A stretch of 64,000 nt of DNA from Enterococcus pallens ATCC BAA-351 (GTDB taxonomy: Bacteria; Bacillota; Bacilli; Lactobacillales; Enterococcaceae): the NCBI RefSeq assembly GCF_000407485.1, contig NZ_ASWD01000003.1:1-64000 (forward strand). The letters run 5' to 3'. Position numbers and translations under genes: made by a program. This document shows positions 52,230 through 63,689 of the stretch, piece by piece; within the stretch, counting starts at the first letter, position 1; the number at the start of each line of letters is the position of its first letter. The notes beneath the pieces were generated by a model. That model made no database searches and was not told the DNA's origin. It worked only from the letters and a program-made list of their open reading frames with translations.

Positions 52230-52955
52230 CTATACAGGATTTTTAACTTTATACCTCAACCAAACCCCATTATTCTCACGCTCTTCAACGTTTTCCAATG
52301 AAAAAGCAACAGGAATATCTTGGCTGACACCTTCCTTTGTTTGAAAAATCGCATGCGTTTCTGAAGAACCGTCAGCAAATGGGGCTATTAACATACTAAC
52401 TTCATCGCAAACTCCTGCTTGAATGAATGACCAATTTAAAACGCCGCCACCCCCAAGCATTAACGTTTGGATACCGAATTTTTCTTTCAGTTTATTTAAC
52501 AATAAATCGATATCAAGTTCTTTTTCTCCAGCGATCACATAGGAAATATTTAACTGTCGTAAAAAGGCTTTATAGGCTTCACTGGCTTTTTCCGTTAATA
52601 CTTCAATAATGTGCGCTTCCGTGTCTCTATATTGAACCCTATTCGTTTCCCAGCCTAATTTTCCGGCAGTATCAATGGACACATAGTATTTATGATCCGT
52701 CTCGACAATGTAATCCCCTGCAGGAACATTCGCATCCAGACGATCAAGTTTCGGCGCCTTTCCTTTCGTGAAAGCAGCTTCTGATGTTGCACGCCCCGAT
52801 AGCCATCCATCCGTTGCATAATAGGCTTCTTTCCCAAATGCGATATTATAGAAATCTAATGCGTTCTTTCCTCTTTCGGAAAATGATTTGTGTGTTCCGT
52901 CGATTTTTCCGTCAATCGACGTAATCATGTGACAAAAAATATAAGGTCTATTCAT
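52230..52955 (-). CDS. RibD C-terminal/dihydrofolate reductase-like protein, copy 1 (241 aa)
   Basis: RibD_C/DHFR-fold oxidoreductase: FCHMITSIDGKIDG at the start, TDHKYYVSIDTAGKLGWE, and the LMLGGGGVLNWSFIQAGVCD cofactor loop. Such stand-alone domains use NADPH to reduce small carbonyl substrates or flavin precursors. It overlaps the end of its paralogue by 8 bp. Confidence 0.88.
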   Translation of the reverse strand: MNRPYIFCHMITSIDGKIDGTHKSFSERGKNALDFYNIAFGKEAYYATDGWLSGRATSEAAFTKGKAPKLDRLDANVPAGDYIVETDHKYYVSIDTAGKLGWETNRVQYRDTEAHIIEVLTEKASEAYKAFLRQLNISYVIAGEKELDIDLLLNKLKEKFGIQTLMLGGGGVLNWSFIQAGVCDEVSMLIAPFADGSSETHAIFQTKEGVSQDIPVAFSLENVEERENNGVWLRYKVKNPV

Positions 52956-53697
52956 TATTTTGCTCCTTTACTAAATTATTGTTCACACTGTATCTAAGCC
53001 ATAAAGTCCCACCATCTAAGACTTTGGCTGAATTAAGAGTAAAACCGATTGGACGAGAACCTCCAGTAAAGGATGAATTGAACAGTGCTGTATCATTTGC
53101 ATCACCGTCAACAGCAGGAGCTACAATCAGACTAATTTCATCAATCAATCCAGCCTCAAGAAAACTCCAGTTCAAGATACCTCCACCGCCTAATAATAGA
53201 TTTTTTAAGCCGAAAATCGATGAAAGTTTTTTAAGAACCATGGGGATATCAATTTCTTCTTTTCCCGCAATAATATAAGGAATTTCTTTTTCTCTTAGAA
53301 ACGCTTTATAGAGATCGGAAGCCTGCTCAGTTAAGACTTCAATGACATAGGCTTCTTCATTGGCATACGCTGTTTTGTTGTCTTGCCAGTTCAGCTTCCC
53401 TTTTCTGTCAAAAGCGATGAAGTATTTGTTTTTCCCTTTATTAATAATGAAATCGCCTGTTGGAACTGCTTCTACCTCTTTTTTTAAGATTGGCGTATTG
53501 TGATTGGTGAACTCCATTGCAGTGGTACTCCCATAAATCCAACCTTGAAAATGAAAGCTATCCGGATGATCATCTTTAAATCCGATTGATTTAAACAAGT
53601 CACTTGCCGGCTTGCATTCCTTTGCCTTAGAATAACTGCCAGTAATTTTTCCGTCGACCGATGTGAAAATGTGTAGTGTTACTTTGGCTTTATCCAT
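52948..53697 (-). CDS. RibD C-terminal/dihydrofolate reductase-like protein, copy 2 (249 aa)
   Basis: Paralogue of the neighbour with HIFTSVDGKITGSYS, KNKYFIAFDRKGKLNWQ and LLLGGGGILNWSFLEAGLID in the same order. The ATG at 53697 lies 8 nt after AGGAGG. First gene of the operon driven from the MerR-type promoter at 53780-53801. Confidence 0.88.
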   Translation of the reverse strand: MDKAKVTLHIFTSVDGKITGSYSKAKECKPASDLFKSIGFKDDHPDSFHFQGWIYGSTTAMEFTNHNTPILKKEVEAVPTGDFIINKGKNKYFIAFDRKGKLNWQDNKTAYANEEAYVIEVLTEQASDLYKAFLREKEIPYIIAGKEEIDIPMVLKKLSSIFGLKNLLLGGGGILNWSFLEAGLIDEISLIVAPAVDGDANDTALFNSSFTGGSRPIGFTLNSAKVLDGGTLWLRYSVNNNLVKEQNNE

Positions 53698-53779
53698 CAA
53701 ATCTACCTCCTAGAAATTCTTTTTTCCATGCAATTGAACGAATCAGATTCACTTACCTTCTTCTAACATGATCTTAGAC

Positions 53780-53801
53780 CTTTACCTTTAGATTAAGTCA
53801 A
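53780..53801 (-). promoter_or_regulatory. MerR-type promoter/operator of the RibD/AKR operon
   Basis: Minus-strand TTGACT (53801-53796), 19-bp spacer holding CTTTACCTTTAGATTAAG (53780-53797), and a TAAGAT -10. Confidence 0.75.
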
Positions 53802-53831
53802 GGGATAAACCTAAATAAGGTGAAAAATCAG

Positions 53832-53862
53832 TTGACTTAACCTCAAGATTAAGAAGTACTAT
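53832..53862 (+). promoter_or_regulatory. Promoter/operator of the MerR gene
   Basis: Plus-strand TTGACT (53832-53837), 19-bp spacer holding CTTAACCTCAAGATTAAG (53836-53853), and TACTAT (53857-53862), 31 bp before the MerR ATG. It implies autoregulation and divergent control with the RibD operon. Confidence 0.78.
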
Positions 53863-53893
53863 AAAGAAAAATGGATAATAAAGGAGAATTACT

Positions 53894-54268
53894 ATGGATA
53901 TTTTGACTGCAGCTGAGGTAACAAATGTGCCGCCCTCAATGTTAAGGTACTATGAAAGAATTGGCTTCATCCCGCCAATCAAAAGAAACAAAAGCGGTGG
54001 GAGAATCTATACAGATAAAGATATCGAATGGATTAAGTTTATCCAGTGCATGAGACAGGCTGGTCTAAATACAGAGTCGCTGATTGATTATACAAGGTTA
54101 TGTAATGAAGGTGACAATACTTTGTTAGGCCGTATCGAAATTTTGGTTGAGGAAAAAGAAAACCTTATCCACAAATGTGATAAAATAAACGAAACCGTCA
54201 AGGAGTTAAATCTTCGAATCGAAGAGTATAAAAAGAATTGGAAGCAAAATCATAAGGCTGTGACATAA
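53894..54268 (+). CDS. MerR family regulator (124 aa)
   Basis: Winged HTH: ILTAAEVTNVPPSMLRYYER and IGFIPPIKRNKSGGRIYTDK, then a dimerisation coiled coil with a short C-terminus. It is of the short AdhR/NmlR-like type with no metal-binding cysteines at the C-terminus. It faces the RibD operon divergently and is the evident regulator of the four operators listed here. RBS AAAGGAGA. Confidence 0.92.
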   Translation: MDILTAAEVTNVPPSMLRYYERIGFIPPIKRNKSGGRIYTDKDIEWIKFIQCMRQAGLNTESLIDYTRLCNEGDNTLLGRIEILVEEKENLIHKCDKINETVKELNLRIEEYKKNWKQNHKAVT

Positions 54269-54281
54269 AACTTCACAGCCT
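54251..54281 (+). terminator. Hairpin at the end of the MerR gene
   Basis: AGGCTGTGA and TCACAGCCT pair around an 8-nt loop, overlapping the stop codon. No T-run follows, so termination may be weak. Confidence 0.5.
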
Positions 54282-54504
54282 CTTCATAACGAATAATCGG
54301 TGTAACTGAAGCAACACTTTCGAAAAATGAGGAGAGTAGTCACAAAAATATGAAAAGCTCCAGATAGATACTGTTTGACACCAACCTATTCGCTGTGCCT
54401 CTCAGCAATTTCCGGATTATTTCTCGGAGTTGAACGCTTTGTTACAACCGCTATCCTCCACTAATACGTCAAATGTAGCCAGACAATTTTAAACATACAA
54501 GCTG

Positions 54505-54852
54505 CTATTTTTCTACTTTTTCTATTTCGATAATTCCTGATAATGATTCAATCAACTCTTTACCCGAGACTGCTTCACCCAGCTCATAAAGCCCAGAACC
54601 CTTCCCAAAGTGATCATAGAACATGACTACATCTGCCCATGGTGCATAATAAGCCAAGGTTCCTTTTTTTGCATTCGCCATAGGAGTATTTTTAACGTTT
54701 AAGCTCTCTGGTGGATAAAATACTTTTTCATTCGTACTAAAATTTTTAACATTGATTGTTAATGGCAGCTGATTGTATAAATCCAAAGCCGCTGAACTAT
54801 CATTCAAATCAAATAAAATTTTCTTGCCATTTCCACTAACGCTAATTCTCAT
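54505..54852 (-). CDS. Cyclophilin-like fold protein (115 aa)
   Basis: A small protein of the cyclophilin-like family (MRISVSGNGKKILFDLNDSS, YYAPWADVVMFYDHFG). It is cytoplasmic. The ATG at 54852 has GGAGG 8 nt upstream; the upstream TTG is part of the RBS. Same family as the broken lipoprotein at 57499-58012. It is the last gene of the GH1/AKR operon. Exact function unknown. Confidence 0.82.
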   Translation of the reverse strand: MRISVSGNGKKILFDLNDSSAALDLYNQLPLTINVKNFSTNEKVFYPPESLNVKNTPMANAKKGTLAYYAPWADVVMFYDHFGKGSGLYELGEAVSGKELIESLSGIIEIEKVEK

Positions 54853-54889
54853 AAATGATTCCTCCAAAAATAAATAGTTTTCTGTTGGC

Positions 54890-55852
54890 TTATTGGTTCA
54901 TTGGTTTTTCCCAATCGCCTCGAATTTCAACATTGCTTGCTGAAGCTGCTGCTTCTAATTGCACTATTTCCTCTTTACTTAATGTTAAAGAGCTTGCCTG
55001 GTACGCATCTTCAACTTGAGCCACTTTCGTAACACCAATTATTGGGATCGTATTTTTTGCAATAGCCCATGCAATTGCAATCTGAGCCACATTCACATTT
55101 TTCCTCAAACCAATTTCCTTCATGAGCGTAATCAATGGCTCTAGCTTTTCCAGAGTTCTCGGCGGGAAAGCATTCCCTCTGCGTGATTCAGCAGGCATAG
55201 GATGTTTCTTACTATATTTTTCGGTCAATGCGCCTTGCTCCAAGACCATATAGGAGAAGAATAAAATTTCATTTTTCTCACAGTATTCCAAAATCCCTGC
55301 CTTTTCTGATGCGCGATAGAGCAAGCTATAATGGTTTTGTACTGCCGAAAGGGTTATGTCTTCCTTAGCCAAAATTTCAGCTGCTAGTTTAATTTCCTGT
55401 AAGTTATGATTTGAAACACCAATATGCTTAATCTTTCCTTTTTTCAATAAAGGAATCATCTTTTCAGTCCATTTACTGACATCCAACGGATTATGAATCC
55501 AATATATATCAATAAAAGGTACTTCTAATCGTTCTAAACTACCGTCAATCATTGTTTCTACCGCATGATCATCTTTGGCTAACTGAGGCGTAAACTTTGT
55601 TGAAATTAAGATACCTTCTGCTTCCTTTACAAATTTTCCAAGAATCGCTTCAGAAGCATTCAACCCGTATACAGCTGCAGTGTCCCAGAGTACTAAACCT
55701 TTATCTACAGCTGCCTCAAAAACAGGTCTTAACTCTTTTTCGCTAAGCTGATTACCAAAAATCTCATCACCCCCACGATAACCAGTTCCCCATGACCAGG
55801 TTCCCAATGCAATTTTAGGCAGAGTTTCTTTATCCAGTTTTGGATTTGACAT
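54890..55852 (-). CDS. Aldo/keto reductase (320 aa)
   Basis: A second AKR: IALGTWSWGTGYRGGDEIFG, catalytic Asp/Tyr in LWDTAAVYGLNASE, Lys in ISTKFTP and His in WIHNPLD. It differs enough from the copy at 51178 to have another substrate. It lies 35 bp after the GH1 gene. Confidence 0.9.
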   Translation of the reverse strand: MSNPKLDKETLPKIALGTWSWGTGYRGGDEIFGNQLSEKELRPVFEAAVDKGLVLWDTAAVYGLNASEAILGKFVKEAEGILISTKFTPQLAKDDHAVETMIDGSLERLEVPFIDIYWIHNPLDVSKWTEKMIPLLKKGKIKHIGVSNHNLQEIKLAAEILAKEDITLSAVQNHYSLLYRASEKAGILEYCEKNEILFFSYMVLEQGALTEKYSKKHPMPAESRRGNAFPPRTLEKLEPLITLMKEIGLRKNVNVAQIAIAWAIAKNTIPIIGVTKVAQVEDAYQASSLTLSKEEIVQLEAAASASNVEIRGDWEKPMNQ

Positions 55853-55887
55853 ATCTTCACTTCCTTTATTATGCTAATTTCTACTAT

Positions 55888-57357
<1,470 letters not shown>

Positions 57358-57364
57358 TTAAAAA

Positions 57365-57395
57365 AGTTTAGCACTTAACCCGCAGATTAAGTCAA
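57365..57395 (-). promoter_or_regulatory. MerR-type promoter/operator of the GH1/AKR/cyclophilin operon
   Basis: Minus-strand TTGACT (57395-57390), 19-bp spacer with CTTAACCCGCAGATTAAG, and TAAACT (57370-57365), 31 bp before the GH1 start. Confidence 0.75.
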
Positions 57396-57498
57396 CACTC
57401 ATTGCCAGAGTTTCTTATTAAAAATCCAATTTGATATTAGTTGTAGATTAACTACTAGATACTACTATCAAATCTGTTTACCAGCTTTTTCATCATTA

Positions 57499-58012
57499 TT
57501 ATTTTTTGAAAGTTACCTCAAATGATGCTCCTTGATTTGTCAGCATGTCGCTGCCCTCATCAATTTTTCCTAAATTGACCAGCCCTTGTCCATAACCGAA
57601 ATCTTTATAAAAAATTGCCAAATTCCCCCATGGTGCATAGAAGGAAATATCTCCTTTTTTTTGCGTCCGTTCCTGCAGGAGCATCTGAGGTGTCAAGCTC
57701 CTTAGGAAGATCTGCAATTTTTTCAGTTTGATTATAGTCTTCTAAATTTAATGTCAGTGGAAGCAACTTGTAAAAATCTTTTGCTGCCTGGCTGTCATTC
57801 AATGTAACCAGATAATTTTGATTATCGATCGACATTGTAACTTTCATTTCACTAGTTTCCTTCATGCTATAGCTTTCTGCTACACTATCGGATGAATTGG
57901 TCCTAGTAGTATATGTGCCTCTATTTTCTGATGTTGTATCCGTCTCATCACTACTAGTTGAATCACATCCTCCTAACAATACGATTAGTAAAAAAGCTAA
58001 AAATATTTTCAT
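57499..58012 (-). pseudogene. Frameshifted cyclophilin-like lipoprotein
   Basis: The 5' part (from ATG 58012) encodes a lipoprotein signal with lipobox LLGGC (C16) and the N-terminal half of a cyclophilin-like domain. The 3' half (APWGNLAIFYKDFGYGQGL) is in another frame. The break is in an A8 run (minus strand); seven As would restore the frame. This may be a true mutation, a phase-variable switch or a sequencing error. The intact relative is at 54505-54852. Confidence 0.75.
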
Positions 58013-58366
58013 AAGTCCACCCTCCTTGTAATTTTTTTCGAATATTCCATTTATTCTTCAGATAAAGTTCTATCGTTAACATGTAAATCTAGTTATTATT
58101 TTTTTATTCAAGCCTGCTGTACTTAAAACTCCTTTTGGTTAAGCTACGGGAAATACCACAGATCTTAACCATGCTAATTCTTTTGGAAACCCTTCTACAG
58201 CAAAGAAAATAACTAAGTTCTTAGTTTAATTATCTAAGTGTGATAAAATTCTTGGCATTGTAAATGACGGTACAACGTCTTTTGAATAGAAGTCCTCTCT
58301 TTTCCCTTCTTTTGGATTTTAAGCAAAAATGATCAGACCCTTTAAAAAAAGAGTCTGATTATTTTT
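58013..58366. other. Intergenic region before the lipoprotein pseudogene
   Basis: It contains the bidirectional hairpin ATCAGACCC/GAGTCTGAT (58332-58359) with T-rich flanks, which ends the PTS transcript at 58367. Otherwise no gene or clear promoter is visible. Confidence 0.55.
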
Positions 58367-60286
<1,920 letters not shown>

Positions 60287-60314
60287 CTAAATTTTTCATT
60301 TACAAAAGAGCAAT

Positions 60315-60390
60315 AAAAAAACCCAATGAATGTACGTCAAAAACTCGTACAAATCATCAGGTTAAGCCTGCATTAAAGCAGTTACTATCC
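60315..60390 (-). promoter_or_regulatory. RAT antiterminator site and terminator 1
   Basis: On the minus strand GGATAGTAACTGC (starting 60390) and TGCAGGCTTAACC form the classical RAT hairpin recognised by LicT/BglG proteins. It overlaps a terminator stem built from AACCTGATGA...GTACG and CGTACA...GGGTT and ends in T7. Binding of the antiterminator would allow read-through into the EIIBCA gene. Confidence 0.9.
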
Positions 60391-60501
60391 ATCATAATTC
60401 GTGATGAAGAATGAATTAAAAAAAGTGTAAATATATATTCTGGCCTCCTTTAGTTGGATAAGCTTCTACTTGTACAGATACTCAAAAAAAGATTGCTGAA
60501 C

Positions 60502-60578
60502 AAAAAAATACCTAATGAGTGTACGACAAAATCCGTACAAATCATCAGGTTAAGCCTGCATCTAAGCAGTTACTATCC
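60502..60578 (-). promoter_or_regulatory. RAT antiterminator site and terminator 2
   Basis: A second, almost identical module (RAT core 60578-60548, terminator ending in T7 at 60508-60502). It lies 111 bp before module 1. Between the two is an orphan AAAGGAGG without a gene, suggesting that a gene has been lost or the leader duplicated. Confidence 0.9.
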
Positions 60579-60679
60579 ATCTAAGATTTGATTCCTTTTT
60601 ATTTATTGATCAGAGTCTAACACAAAAAGAAAGCGTCGTCAATTTGTTTTTTCAATTTTCTAACAATAAGCAGCTCTCT

Positions 60680-62053
60680 TCATCCAATTGTCGAATTTCT
60701 ATATAAAAACAAGGTTAACAGAAAAGTAATCAACATTCCTAATAGGCAGCTGATCAACATGCAGATCAGATTCATCACATTATCGCTTAGAAAAACTGGA
60801 AGACCAAATATCCCAGCACTACCAACATATGAAAATGCGTAGACTTTGAAAAGTCCTGCAATTCCGGCAGCGATAAAGCTTCCCGACATAGCAGCAATCA
60901 TCGGTTTTTTATAACGAAGATTAATACCGAACATTGCTGGTTCAGTTATCCCAGCCACGACGGCTGTAGCTGCGCAAGATATAGCGGATGACTTTAAATT
61001 AAGGTTTTTTGTTTTGACTGCTACAGCTATACTTGCAGCACCTTGGTTGAAATTTGAAATAATAATGGCAGTTAATGCGATTGGCTCGTATCCAAGCACT
61101 GCCAAAGACTGCATTTGATAAGGAACAATAGCAGAATGCATCCCCGTTAAAACTAATAAAGGCCAAACTGCTGCTAAAATGGCCACTCCAAAAAAGCTAA
61201 GTGTTTGATAAAGAAAAATTATACCGTCTGTTACATAGTTTCCTAAAAAAGTCCCGAATGGCCCGATTAAAAAAAGTGTCAGTGGGATCATAATCAGCAT
61301 CGTTCCAACCGGTTCTAGAACTGATCGAATCAATAGTGGAGACCTGGTTGAAATTATTTTTTCAACTTTACTCATAATGAAAACAGTCATTATAGTAGGG
61401 AAAACTGTATAAGAGTAAGTAGCATTATAAATAGGCAAATTAAATAAAGAGAGCTCACCACTGCTAAGACTCTCAACGAATTGTGGATGAATCAACATGG
61501 CACCGACTAACATACCTAGCCCCATATTCGCTCCAAATTTTCTAGCGGAGGTGGCTCCTACGAATACTGGTAGAAAGTAAAATCCCGCATCACTTATTGT
61601 ATTCAGAGTCAGGTATGTTCCATCTGTTGTGGAGAGAATGCCCAATTGGATTGCTATTAATACCATTGTTCGGATCATTCCTGCTGCTATCAATAATGGT
61701 AAAAGTGGTGTAAAGCAACCTGCAAAGGCATCAAAAACGACCGCAAATGAAAAGCTCTTTTTTGTTCCAGACACTGTATTCACATTGCTGGTATTCGGAT
61801 CAATCTTTTTTGCGATACAGTCATATGCTTCTATGACATTCTGGCCTACAATTACTTGAAATTGTCCCCCAGCCCATTTTGATCCTACGACGTTATCTTC
61901 CATTTCTATGCTCTGCTCATCTACCGCGCTTCGATCTTTCACGTTGAATCTCAAACGAGTCAAGCAATGAGTAAAAAAGGAAATATTTTCTTTTCCACCC
62001 AGGGATGCAATAATATGATCCGCAAAAGCTTCTAAGTCAATGTTTTTTTTCAT
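60680..62053 (-). CDS. Beta-glucoside PTS EIIBC without EIIA (457 aa)
   Basis: EIIB (about 1-80; phosphocysteine in THCLTRLRFNV) and EIIC (about 105-455) of the same Glc/Bgl family as the downstream transporter, but there is no EIIA domain, so an EIIA must come from the neighbour or elsewhere. It follows the antiterminator gene by 32 bp. RBS GGAGGGATC. Candidate for a related beta-glucoside or a regulatory carrier. Confidence 0.92.
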   Translation of the reverse strand: MKKNIDLEAFADHIIASLGGKENISFFTHCLTRLRFNVKDRSAVDEQSIEMEDNVVGSKWAGGQFQVIVGQNVIEAYDCIAKKIDPNTSNVNTVSGTKKSFSFAVVFDAFAGCFTPLLPLLIAAGMIRTMVLIAIQLGILSTTDGTYLTLNTISDAGFYFLPVFVGATSARKFGANMGLGMLVGAMLIHPQFVESLSSGELSLFNLPIYNATYSYTVFPTIMTVFIMSKVEKIISTRSPLLIRSVLEPVGTMLIMIPLTLFLIGPFGTFLGNYVTDGIIFLYQTLSFFGVAILAAVWPLLVLTGMHSAIVPYQMQSLAVLGYEPIALTAIIISNFNQGAASIAVAVKTKNLNLKSSAISCAATAVVAGITEPAMFGINLRYKKPMIAAMSGSFIAAGIAGLFKVYAFSYVGSAGIFGLPVFLSDNVMNLICMLISCLLGMLITFLLTLFLYRNSTIG

Positions 62054-62085
62054 CTGCTGCGATCCCTCCTAGATGGTTCCTGTGA

Positions 62086-62922
62086 TCAATGGACATCTTC
62101 TCTTGCGCAAAGTCGATTGACGTGCAGCATGAGATAGAATCGTTCTTCGTCAGAGATATTCCAGTTAATCATCTCATCAAGAAACATCGCCATTTTCTTA
62201 ACGCAAACATACGTAGCTGGATATTCACCTTTTAATATGCTATACATTTTTCTATTTTCAGTGATTAAAGCTTGGTTTTCTTTCTTTCGTTTTAAAAGAT
62301 ACTGAACGTGAGAAACAAAACGAGCAAAATTAATACCATCACGGTCCACACGCATCTCAAAAGTATCATCAACAATTGTTGCCAGCTGATCAATAATCGC
62401 CTCATCATCGATAATAGTACTGCCCTCATTCTTTGTATGGCTCAGTGTGTCAATAAAATGAAGCGCAATTCCAAAGGCATCTTCTTTCGGGAGGTAAACC
62501 TTCATCTCTTTATTAATCATTTTAACTGCATCACGACCAATCTCTAACTCCTGCTGATAAAATTGCTGAAGATCGTAATAAATCGGTATTTTTACAACGA
62601 TATTTTTTTCATATCTTTCAACAGCAAAATTAATATGATCTGCTAATGCGAAAAGAACTTTTGGAGGAATCTCTTCCATTATTCTACTTTGAGCCATATC
62701 TATAATTTTTGCAGTTAAGTCAATAATTTCTGCAGGGATTTCATTAAGCAATTGGACATATTGTGAATCTATTCCATAATAGGTGCGATCAATCTTACTC
62801 AAATCCGTCAAAGTATACGGCAACTTAGGGAAACCAATTCCTTTGCCAAAAGCGATTAGTTCATTTTGATTGTTATCAAGGCAAAACGCGACATTGTTAT
62901 TAATTCTTTTAATAACCTCCAC
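62086..62922 (-). CDS. LicT/BglG family RNA-binding antiterminator (278-281 aa)
   Basis: CAT RNA-binding domain (about 1-56; VIKRINNNVAF), PRD1 (about 60-165) and PRD2 (about 170-278), each with conserved His residues for PTS phosphorylation. It would bind the RAT sites at 60315-60578 when beta-glucoside is present. The start may be the GTG at 62922, which gives the usual N-terminus, or the ATG at 62931 directly after AAAGGGG. No RAT is seen in front of its own gene. Confidence 0.93.
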   Translation of the reverse strand: MEVIKRINNNVAFCLDNNQNELIAFGKGIGFPKLPYTLTDLSKIDRTYYGIDSQYVQLLNEIPAEIIDLTAKIIDMAQSRIMEEIPPKVLFALADHINFAVERYEKNIVVKIPIYYDLQQFYQQELEIGRDAVKMINKEMKVYLPKEDAFGIALHFIDTLSHTKNEGSTIIDDEAIIDQLATIVDDTFEMRVDRDGINFARFVSHVQYLLKRKKENQALITENRKMYSILKGEYPATYVCVKKMAMFLDEMINWNISDEERFYLMLHVNRLCAREDVH

Positions 62923-63295
62923 GTGGCTCATCCCCTTTACTCTAGATGTAAATCAAACACACATTTTCTTTTTAATTCTTGGTTACGTCAAACTTGAAAA
63001 ATAGAACGGAGGATTCAAGTGCTGCACACTGATTTACCAGTAATTTTTTCGGAGCATCATTTTGCTTAGGTAATCCTTCTATGCAGCTTAAAAAACACTT
63101 TCTTAAGCTGCAATCTTTTTTTAATCGTTCAAGTATATTTACGATCTGACGGTATTTTTCACCTCATTTATTTCTTCTAGCAAAATTTGCTTTCCTTTCT
63201 GGCAATGTACTGGATCCTGATTGATAAACAAAATAATTTAGCCTTAGAATCTCTGCAGCAAGCTCTCCAAAAGAAATAGCATTTATTGTAGATAT
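62923..63295. other. Intergenic region before the antiterminator gene
   Basis: No coding frame is supported and no CRE or RAT is recognised. It probably holds the antiterminator promoter; no clear -35/-10 pair stands out. Confidence 0.4.
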
Positions 63296-63673
63296 CTATA
63301 CAGCAACACATCGCAAACAATTTTTTTCTTCGTGTGTATAATGATCGATCTTTTTATTTAAACGTTCAATCGTTTCACCTAACTCACGGTAACGAGCCAG
63401 TAACCCGTCCCTTTCATCTTTCAGCAGCTGTTCCTGCTCTCCTTTAGTTTCAGGACCTTGCTGATACAATTGAACAAACTCTGACAAAGCTTCGATGCAT
63501 AAACCTGATTCCCGCATCTCCTTGATAAATTCAATCCAGCGAATATCCTTTTCTTGAAATTCACGAACACCACCATTTTTTCTTTTTACTGGTGGGATGA
63601 GCCCGACTCTTTCATAGTAGCGTAAAGCTACTGGCGTCAATTGAACTTTCCCTGCAGCTTCTGAAATATTCAT
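63296..63673 (-). CDS. MerR family regulator with C-terminal cysteines (125 aa)
   Basis: Winged HTH (MNISEAAGKVQLTPVALRYY, GLIPPVKRKNGGVREFQEKD) and coiled coil, homologous in layout to the MerR at 53894. It ends in CLRC (C119 and C122), which could sense thiol stress or metal. RBS GAGGAGA. It is read from the same unit as the MFS gene at 63690, 16 bp upstream. Confidence 0.9.
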   Translation of the reverse strand: MNISEAAGKVQLTPVALRYYERVGLIPPVKRKNGGVREFQEKDIRWIEFIKEMRESGLCIEALSEFVQLYQQGPETKGEQEQLLKDERDGLLARYRELGETIERLNKKIDHYTHEEKNCLRCVAV

Positions 63674-63689
63674 AATAATCTCTCCTCGT

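Noticed and set aside
60360-60395. A short leader peptide (MMDSNCFNAGLT) inside RAT module 1
   Set aside because: It has no ribosome site and its sequence is dictated by the conserved RAT core.
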